Both the position numbers and the translations under genes were made by a program. The notes under the pieces were generated by a model. It had not been told where the DNA came from and did no database searches. It was given only the letters and a program-made list of their open reading frames with translations. Source: Acanthaster planci (Eukaryota; Echinodermata; Asteroidea; Valvatida; Acanthasteridae). Taken from it: DNA of 64,000 bases. Position 1 is the first letter of the stretch, and the number at the start of each line of letters is the position of its first letter. Shown here piece after piece: positions 56,252-64,000 of this stretch. Where the stretch lies: contig NW_019091372.1 in NCBI RefSeq assembly GCF_001949145.1, forward strand, positions 1,428,059 to 1,492,058. Direction: 5' to 3'.

Positions 56252-59200
56252 ATGGCGACGACACCGTGTGGTACATGTTCCAAGATAATGCTCTTCATCG
56301 TCAACTTTGCCTTTTGGGTGAGCATTGGCGTCAAGGAAGCGCTGTTGTGAACTTGACACAAAGTTTTTTGTTCAAGTGTGGAAAAACGAGGTGCCGGAGG
56401 TGACACGTGTCACCTCAGTGAGCCTTTGGAGAAGCATAAATTAACCAGTGGTATACAGAAATTGATGGCTTTTCTGATCTGATCTTTTCTTTTCCGATCT
56501 TTTCAGTAACAAAACATACACAAGGATGTATGGAAGGGTGGCTAACAGGGCTATGCCCTCCCAAAAGGGACCAAAATGGTTTTGTAAATAATAAGAGAAT
56601 GTAACATTTGTTATCTATTGCACTTTCCATCCTTCAAAAGATGTGTAAAAAAACTTAACGAGTTCCCCCCCCCCCAAAAAAAAACATGTTGGTTTTGGAT
56701 CTGCCCTCTAGCATATATATTCCTAGGGTTTGTTTTGTAAACTTGATTACGTGTACATGTACATTTATGACCCACCATACCAAAACCAGGCGGTAACTTC
56801 GTAACCCTAAAATAGTGGAACTTGCACTCTTCAGATTTTCATGCGAGTTTTACAGCTATCACTACCCGTAAGAAGCTCACTGCAGATAGAATTTTGATTT
56901 AACATGGATCACTTTAAAGTGTAAAAACAAAGGTGAAGGTGAGGAATTGCCGGTCCAATATCACAAATACCGACTTTGGCCTGGTTGGGGGACATGTGTT
57001 CAAAATTGTTGGAGCTTTACTTGTATAAAAATGTTTGTGTCCAGAGGCTGTGGCTGCATTACACTAGTACATGTACGGTATGTCTGTCGTCAACATACAT
57101 GCTGATGCATTTGCCATGGACAAAGACGTAGCCCTAGCCTTAAACACATGATGTTCATTGTTTGAATTTGGAACTCGGAACAGACATCAACCCTGAACCA
57201 CACATGTAAATATATAGGCAACATCATGATGATGTCATCTGGTGCCTTTGTATCGTCAACAAAACATGGCAGAATTCTTTCCTTTCGCATTGAGCAAGCG
57301 GTGAGCTAAATGTTGTCAAGTTCAAATTTTTGGAATTTGGGAGACCTCGGCTTGAAAGGCAACAAACACACTTGTTCTAGCTCACGTCTCTTCTTCTGGC
57401 GGAGCATAAAATTTCTGCCGCTGCTTCTTCAAAGTGATGCCAGTGTGGTTCTGATTTCCTTTCCTTTCTCCTCCCCCCCTCCCATTTTAATCTCTGTCTC
57501 ATAGCTGAGCGGCATCGCAGTGCTGGGCATGGGCATCTGGGTCAGCATCGACCGCAACACGATGGAGTTCCTGAAAGTCTTTGACTACCCGATCTTTCGC
57601 AACCTGGGCTTTGCCATGATCGCCGTCGGGGGCTTTGTGACGATGCTGGGGTTCATCGGCTGCTTCGGGGCTTGCCACGAATCCAAATGCCTGCTCTGGA
57701 CGGTAAGAGGATGGCCCGCAGGAATGAGCAAGTTCGGTATTCCAACAGCACGTGGCCAAAAATGAAGCGCCTCCGTGGACACTCGGGAACAGCAATATGC
57801 ACATGTATGGCCAGACAGCATGGCCGAACGCCAACTCACAAGTATACGTTGTTCAGGAATGGCCTTACTGTTTTGAAACACCGAATCGGCTCACTGCAAT
57901 GGTCTAGTGACTCCAACCGAATGGCTGGTTCAGATTTTGAGTCGGGCGTTGGGGCAAGTAGGTTCAATCTGAAAACAATTGTTCAAGCTTATTCCATCAA
58001 AAGAATCTTAATCCCTCAACAAAGAAAACTAAAGTTATAATGTGGTGGCACTTTCAATAGACCTAAAACGTCCGTTGATGTCCTTTTCAGAACCATCCGT
58101 GCTCAGAAAGAGATATCCTTGCAAGGTGCTACCGCGAACCGCGGTGACAAAACGTACTGACGGCAGACTATGTGCACTTTCCTATTACAGTGAGGTAGTA
58201 CGCCATCCATTATGCTCCCATTGGAAAACAGGTGTAAACCAAGCATGACGTGATTAAATTTTAGGTGGGCCACTTTCCAGGCTCCAACATCATCTGTAGC
58301 AGGAGCTTCACACCAGCTCCAAAATTGGTATGAGCATCCAACCCAGCAGAAATGTCTCCTTCTTTTCTGCCGCACGTTACAGAAATTCCGTGTTTCTGTA
58401 CTCGCTGTTCACAACCCAAAAGAAGATCAGAAATGAGACTTTATATAAAACCCAAAGTCTACCCACGGCGAGGGGTTATCCCCTACAAAATCACGAAGCT
58501 GAATGAAGCGGAGATTTCCTAAACCCCCTTGCATGGATTTAGTTTCCTATGGCCTCTGATGGATTCCGCTCTTTGTCATCGCTCTTTTATTGGCTCAAAA
58601 GCAAAACGAAACAAGATTAAGTTCCATTCCCCACACCCCCCCCGCACATGATTGCTTTTACAGGTTTCCTGTAAGCTCAGTTGAGTGGTATTTGAGGATA
58701 GTCTGGGAATCAGACAGGGGTTTGAAGTAGAACATAGGTAACTTGTAAAAAAACCTTAACCACAATGTACGGGGAAAAAATGCATTCAAACTGTCCATTT
58801 TGTATCCCCAAAACGGATGTGCATAGACAAGAAATCCGGTTGGTATTCCATGTAGCCGGTTTCTTATTCAAAAATTTCACCGCAATTGTTAATAAAAATC
58901 TTTGTCTTATTTTGTCTGTTCCTCTTTCTAACTAAGTAGTTTTGTGCAGCTAGGCACAAGTATGAAAGTGTCCCAGTAATTTGGAACCAGTTTAATCCGG
59001 TAGTTGTGTACCCTATTTTTTTTGAGTCATTCTTCTTGAAGTGTTCCCAGAAATATCCCCAAACTTCCCGCTGTTAGTCAGTTTTCAAATTCTATTGTAA
59101 TTTTCTTGTTGCAGTCACAGCATGTTCTCACAGTACTGCATCTACCAACACAAAAACTCCACGCTGGGTTTTTTTATTATCCTATTGTGATATCAAGCCT

Positions 59201-62200
59201 GCCAAAGCTGTATTCGGATACCCAAGTATTTTCCCGGGGATCACTTTACGTCTCTCGGGGTGGCCTCTCATTCTTCCCGGTTCATTTGCTGACCCAGAAC
59301 CCCTGCAACAAAACAGGAGGACAATAAACAATTGAGTCTCACAAGCCCGGTCTGGGACCATTACCAGGGGCTTGCACAAGGAGTCTCACAAGCCCCCCGT
59401 CTGGGACCATCACCAGGGGCTTGCACAAGGAGTCTCACAAGCCCCGGTCTGGGACCATTACCAGGGGCTTGCACAAGGAGTCTCACAAGCCCCGGTCTGG
59501 GACCATTACCAGGGGCTTGCACAAGGAGTCTCACAAGCCCCGGTCTGGGACCATTACCAGGGGCTTGCACAAGGAGTCTCACAAGCCCCGGTCTGGGACC
59601 ATCACCAGGGGCTTGCACAACGAGTCTCACAAGCAGGGGAAATAGAGCCTGCTTGAAAGTAAAGTTGGGTCTGGTCCACGTTCACATTACGAAGGTCCCC
59701 TGTAGATGCCTTCTGCTTAGCGTGTATTATGCACCAATGTTGATGTTCACTCTCATATTAAACTTAAGTGTTGTAAATAACTTTTAAGTTATCCAGTGCG
59801 CAGTTTGAGATTACGTGAAAATTGGCATTACTGTCATAAAAAACTAACAGGGTTCGCTCTCGTTGTTGCAGCAAAACAAATTTGAGAGAAACTAATGCTT
59901 TCCATAGATATTCAAAGATTGATCTATTAAAGGGGTCGCCTGTGAAAATATCATCTGGGCTGACTGGTTTCTTGTAGATGCTTTCTAGGTGTGTGCTATG
60001 AACTAGTGTTAATGTTTGAGACATTGCATACCGGCACTTCACACTCAGCGATGAATTGGCTCATTGCATGGGGTTTTTTTTTTGACAAGCAAAGAGCCAT
60101 ATTTTTTCTGTTACATGTAGTTCGGATTCTGGTATTTCTTGTTTATGACACTCTGTTTTTGTTTCTCTCTGCAGTATTTTGTCTGCCTGCTTCTCCTGTT
60201 CCTCAGTGAAATAGTTTGTGTGGCCCTGGCATTCTCATACACTGAGCAGGTAAATATATCTTATATTGACTGGCAGTGGGCAATAGCGTGCAAATGTGCC
60301 CCAGTTGCTGGATACTTACTGGCTCTAAAAAGCATGGGTAAGGTGTAGCATACAGTCTACATGTACATGTCTTCAAATGATTAATCATTATGTCACTCAT
60401 TGCACTGATAATCTACATTTGTGCCCCTCTAAATTTCGCCTGAAGTTTGGTCATTTTCTTGTCATAAACATTGTTTACTGTGGTCTTGCATTGTTTCAGT
60501 TGACAGTAGGCCAGTGTTTTTTTCACAGATATTTTCAGTGAGCCAGGTTCCGGCTTTACAATTTAATGATATCACAGAAATTGTACCTCAGTTGTCAGGA
60601 AATGCGTGGAAATTGTTCCAAAAAAACCACTTTCTGAGAAAAACCAAAAAGAAATGACAGGGTTTTTTTTGAATGACAGCTGTTCCATGACCGCTGGTTA
60701 GTTTTCAAGGTAATCTGTGCATGAAATACATCCTGGGTACCGTGCCAAATCGACCGACGGTTGACAAGCGATAATCACAGCACTTAATTGCTCAACCAGC
60801 AAACAGAGCTGTGCAGCATTCATTTGACTGAAACTTGAATTTTTTATTTTGAATTGTTTTATTCATTTTGTGCAAATTCTGAAATTTCCCGCCGTTTTTG
60901 TCGCGCAGGTCAAAGACTATGTCAAGGTGAAGTTGGGCGAGCCAGTCATGCATGGCTACAGCAAGAAAAAGACGAGCATTGTCAAGGCTGTCGACAGTAT
61001 GCAAGAAACGGTACGTCACTCCTGCCTCAGCGTATTCACAGTTAGGTCCCGAAGGGAAAATTGGGGTTGGCTAGGGAAGGCTGAATTGAACTTTTTGTGA
61101 AAGGATAACACCTTTTTGTGAAGAACATTTAGAAATATGTGGGGTTTGTTTTTTTTTCGAAGTGTTGCGCATTTTGATAAGGCGTTTAGGATGTTTTCCC
61201 AGCAACGTTTCTGTCTTTGGGCATTGTGGGAAGGGGGGCAGAATGCTACTTGAAATGAGTCAATTTGAGTAAGCAGAAGCCAAGGAATGTTGGCCGTACT
61301 TCGAACACATTAATACATACAGCTGTATTTAGACTCATCGGAGAGGACACTATTACCAAAGATTACATAGCGCCGCATAGCGGTGCAAGATGGATTTATT
61401 CGGCCATAAAGGTGTTATCACCATGGGCGCCATTCGAGTGTGAACATTCATGTGTGTGCGTGCCTGTCGCAGCGCCTGTGCATTAACATGCACTGTGCAG
61501 CCGTAGTCCAACCAGAATGGCGCCCATGTGATAACAACGTTTTACGCGTATTCACGGTGAAGTTCCCATCTTGCGCGGCTGCGCGGTGCTATACGATCTT
61601 TGCTATTACTGGGGTGGTACCACGCTCAAGTGCGCCTTCATAAACTTCAGGTGCACGTCCACGGAGGTAGAATGATTTTCAAAGTGGAAAGGGGGGGCTT
61701 TGAGAGAGACCGTCAGGCATCAGCCATTGTTAGATTAATTATTTAGCCCTGCCCCGTTACATGACCTGCCAAGAGTGGAGGACTAGTCCAGTCCCCTTGG
61801 TTCCTCCACCGCTGGGGCGCATGTATTAATAGGCAAATCACGACACCCTATGGGACAGCACAGACATCCAGGACTCTCACAAAATGGCGAATAGTAACCG
61901 ATGAAAACAGTTACCATGGCGACATACGCGTGCACCAGCCAGTCACAGGGCCGCCATTGTGCGAAACTCCCAGATGTCCGTGCCACCCCATTGGTCGAAG
62001 GGGTATGTGCAGCACGCAGTGGTCCTATTGTCACTAGAGTAGTGGCTGGTAACCCAGGTCACCGGAGTAATCCATTGGCACAGTAATTGGTGGGGTGTCT
62101 CACTGGTTCCCCGAGATCTGCGTGCCCTAACGTACCATGGTTGTCCAAGCCCATAATTGTCGTTTCTCGTTTTTGGTTCCTCCAGCTGATGTGCTGCGGC

Positions 62201-63693
62201 AACCACAACCACACAGACTGGCAGGGGAGCCAGTGGTACAAGGAGGTGGTCAGTGACAAGAGACAAAACGAGACTGTCCCCTCCTCCTGCTGCATCACTA
62301 CCGAAATCTACGAAAGATACAAGCAGTGCCAGAATAAGGACATGGACCCCAACAAGTACAGGCACTCACAGGTACGCCGACCATTTGGTTTCAACACCAG
62401 GTATCAATTGGGGGGGGCTAGTTGCCAGACCCTATCGATTTCATGCCAAATCCCATTCGTATACCCATTCGAATGAAATCTTTTGCAAAGGCAGGTCTTG
62501 TATGACATTTTGTCTGCAAGGCAGTATTGGTAAAAAAAAGCCAGTCTAAGTAATCAGAAAAAACGGAGGGCACACTGAATATTAGACTGTTAACATTTCA
62601 AATGTTGGAAATGTTGTCAAATAAACCAAGATACTAAGGTTACACATTGAAAATAAACTTAAGTTGCCATGATTGATTGGTTTCAGTTTGGTTTTTCTTC
62701 TTCAGGTCGGTCCTCTAAGCTTTTGCAAATGATTGTGCTTTATTCGCTTACCTTTTTTTTGTCCTCCAGGGTTGTTTTCAAGCACTCTACACCAAATTCC
62801 TGATGTATATATGGTTCATAGGGGGTGTTGGAATTGGTATAGCCGTTCTTCAGGTAAGGCTGCTTGTGAAGTCTGGCGATGGTACATGTAATTTGTGTTT
62901 GTGCACCAACCTTTGTGAGGACCGTCCACAAAGGGCGTCCACATACATGTAGTATGGGTCATGTATCAAAACTGAGTGTGGACTAAGTCGGGTCCATAGG
63001 TCCAAATAAGGTTCCTCCCTCTGAAGAACATTTGTAGGCTGCATCCAAAGTTGTTGTCTAGAGCTAGGCCTAAGTCTTCGCTCCATTGGAAATGTGCGGA
63101 GATGCAGAGATAATAGACCTAGCCGTAGCTCTGGAAACCCGTTTCGGACACGGCCGAAGAGAAATGTTGGAATCAGAGGTATCTGCTACTAAATGAAGAA
63201 GTGTTAAAGAAATCGTGAACAAACTTGACTTTAAGAGTATTCGCAGTGGAAGAAAAATGAGCATTTTCTTTGAGTTTTCTTTAAAATGACTTGGAAACAG
63301 AAATTTCCACAGTAGGTATGTCATCTAAGTATGGTTGCATTTTTTTAATCGTGTCAACAGTGACCTTAATGCAGTCCTTTCTAAATGGTATATAAAGTTT
63401 GGTAAATACTTTAAATCTGGTGTAAGGATTTCAATAACAGCCTGATACTGAGGGAAGTGTTACGGGTTCCCAGACATGTCGGAAACAGGTACCCAGTTTC
63501 ACAGGTATCCGGGAAAGCACAGCCCTAATCTTTGTGAGGAGAAATGAATGATTCTTAATGAAAACATTTACACGGGTAGTGTCAGGAAATTGAGACTGCG
63601 GCATTCACAGTCAGTACTTTGTTTCTTCCTCAGGTTCTAATAATGGTGATCACCATTTTCTTGCTACGAAACCTCACCGATGACTACGATTGA
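56139..63693 (+). CDS. Tetraspanin 2 of 2, complete (256 residues), CD151/TSPAN11-like
   Basis: Seven coding exons: 56252-56317, 57505-57702, 60175-60249, 60909-61010, 62186-62371, 62770-62853 and 63634-63693, all phase 0. 56139-56251 is 5' UTR behind an acceptor, so a non-coding first exon lies upstream. Likely a plasma-membrane organiser pairing with integrins or other receptors (family role, inferred). TM1 about 12-35, TM2 about 53-77, TM3 89-110, TM4 about 220-247. Loop cysteines: CCG (150-152), SCC (182, 183), C195 and GC (211). The CCG...DWxxSxW...PSSCC...C...GC pattern and VGIGIAVLQ in TM4 resemble CD151/TSPAN11. Sequons NHT (155) and NET (175). Short NLTDDYD tail. Length is typical for the family. 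Confidence 0.94.
56252..56317 (+). CDS. Tetraspanin 2 coding exon 1
   Basis: Codes residues 1-22. ATG in CAACCATGG context; two early cysteines (C6, C9) and IMLFIVNFAFW, the standard first half of TM1 with the conserved Asn. Donor TGG|gtgagc. Confidence 0.93.
57505..57702 (+). CDS. Tetraspanin 2 coding exon 2 (TM1 end, small loop, TM2)
   Basis: Codes residues 23-88: LSGIAVLGMGIWVSID, small loop, then AVGGFVTMLGFIGCFGACHE and CLLW, the most conserved tetraspanin block. GC-rich relative to the flanking introns. Confidence 0.95.
59336..59636. repeat. 48-bp minisatellite, six copies, tetraspanin 2 intron 2
   Basis: Unit GTCTCACAAGCCCCGGTCTG... to ...CACAAGGA. Copies differ by a few bases and one-base indels early on. 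Each unit holds CAAGCCCC and GGGGCTTG, an internal hairpin. Because 48 is a multiple of 3, several frames stay open. Confidence 0.93.
60175..60249 (+). CDS. Tetraspanin 2 coding exon 3 (TM3)
   Basis: 75 nt coding residues 89-113, YFVCLLLLFLSEIVCVALAF with the conserved Glu of TM3. Acceptor tctctgcag, donor CAG|gtaaat. Confidence 0.95.
60909..61010 (+). CDS. Tetraspanin 2 coding exon 4
   Basis: 102 nt coding residues 114-147, the amphipathic start of the large loop (VKDYVKVKLGEPVMHGYSKK). Acceptor tcgcgcag, donor ACG|gtacgt. Confidence 0.9.
61345..61620. mobile_element. Long-TIR element in tetraspanin 2 intron 4
   Basis: Imperfect inverted arms of about 80 bases. The inner tips GTTATCACCATGGGCGCCATTC (61412-61434) and its reverse counterpart near 61514-61536 are nearly perfect; the outer parts share CAAAGAT, ATAGC, CCGC and GCAAGATGG. 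No coding capacity. Confidence 0.6.
61671..61770 (+). repeat. Dispersed repeat family H, copy 3
   Basis: TTTTCAAAGTGG, a G run, then GAGACCGTCAGGCATCAGCC and ATGACCTGCC. In tetraspanin 2 intron 4, just after the long-TIR element. Confidence 0.55.
62186..62371 (+). CDS. Tetraspanin 2 coding exon 5 (cysteine-rich loop)
   Basis: 186 nt coding residues 148-209: LMCCGNHNHTDW, then VPSSCC and YKQC. Two sequons (NHT, NET). Acceptor tcctccag, donor CAG|gtacgc. Confidence 0.95.
62770..62853 (+). CDS. Tetraspanin 2 coding exon 6 (GC, TM4)
   Basis: 84 nt coding residues 210-237: GCFQALYTKFLMYIWFIG, then VGIGIAVLQ of TM4. Acceptor tcctccag, donor CAG|gtaagg. Confidence 0.95.
63634..63693 (+). CDS. Tetraspanin 2 coding exon 7 (stop)
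   Basis: Codes residues 238-256 (VLIMVITIFLLRNLTDDYD) and TGA. AATAAA occurs at 63713-63718, and AAACAG|gtgagg, a strong splice donor, at 63721/63722, only 28 nt past the stop. Confidence 0.93.
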   Translation, partial: VLIMVITIFLLRNLTDDYD

Positions 63694-63712
63694 TGGTCCA
63701 TGCACAGGCTGA

Positions 63713-63718
63713 AATAAA
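63713..63718 (+). promoter_or_regulatory. Possible polyadenylation signal of tetraspanin 2
   Basis: AATAAA 20 bases after the stop codon. It overlaps a potential 3'-UTR splice donor (AAACAG|gtgagg), so the two readings are alternatives: a very short 3' UTR, or splicing to a distal 3'-UTR exon. Confidence 0.4.
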
Positions 63719-63892
63719 CAGGTGAGGCACAGGGTAGGGTGAAATGTGAACCTTGTTTAAAAAAAACAGCATGAGCATAATTTGTATATCCACTCTGAAT
63801 TTAGTGCATTGCAGTCGAAAGTTAACACTGAATGAGAATGGGAAACATTGTAAAAAAGAATTCGCATATACATTCACATTTTTTTATCACAA

Positions 63893-64000
63893 GGTGTGAA
63901 AATGTCGCCCTTGTTTCAAAAGGTACGAAAACGCTTTTCCACTTGTGTGAAAAGGTGTAAAAATGTTTTCTCCTCTTTAGCAAAACGTGAAAATGTTTCA
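63893..64000. repeat. Degenerate AAGGTGTGAAAATG array at right edge
   Basis: AAGGTGTGAAAATGT, AAGGTACGAAAACG, AAGGTGTAAAAATGT and AAACGTGAAAATGT recur about every 30 bases to the window end, in the region after tetraspanin 2. Confidence 0.5.

Noticed and set aside
59336-59636. CRISPR-like array
   Set aside because: Units are contiguous with no unique spacers, in an animal gene intron.
59332-59787. 151-residue plus-strand frame with SLTSPGLGPLPGACTR repeats, and companion frames on both strands
   Set aside because: Open only because the 48-bp tandem repeat is a multiple of three. It lies in a tetraspanin intron and has no splice or start support.

Overview
This is eukaryotic genomic DNA. Genes are split by GT-AG introns, proteins are animal families, intergenic DNA is AT-rich and full of short inverted-repeat elements, and two runs of N (15929-16242 and 35130-35207) mark a scaffolded draft assembly. 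The palindromic TACATGTACATG blocks, small terminal-inverted-repeat (TIR) elements and tRNA-related repeats fit a marine deuterostome invertebrate. An echinoderm, perhaps a sea star, is my best guess from general impression; the sequence does not prove it.

Layout. (1) 631-8149, minus strand: the first nine coding exons (426 residues) of a TTC17 orthologue. All intron phases fit and the gene runs off the left end. (2) 11663-12862, minus strand: the large last coding exon of a GT10 alpha-1,3-fucosyltransferase-like gene. Its start codon lies in an upstream exon I cannot place. (3) 12863-23078: about 10 kb with no recognised gene, rich in TIR elements, including a cluster around the first assembly gap. 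(4) 23079-27104, plus strand: a complete seven-exon tetraspanin (309 residues). (5) 27105-56138: about 29 kb without a recognised gene, holding tandem repeats, hairpins and TACATGTA palindromes. (6) 56139-63693, plus strand: a second complete seven-exon tetraspanin (256 residues).

The two tetraspanins share the same exon plan (seven coding exons, all phase-0 introns, identical 75-nt and 84-nt exons), so they look like diverged tandem paralogues or an old cluster. The products act in different places: TTC17 in actin and cilium assembly, the fucosyltransferase in Golgi glycan capping, the tetraspanins as membrane organisers. There is no operon-like logic. The TTC17-tetraspanin linkage may be ancestral.

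The most interesting non-genic signals are a roughly 145-bp TIR element family (three full copies) whose ends carry a CRE palindrome, a second TIR family with copies near both window ends, a duplicated fragment of TTC17 exon 2, a 48-bp intronic tandem repeat open in several frames, and a long pre-miRNA-like hairpin.
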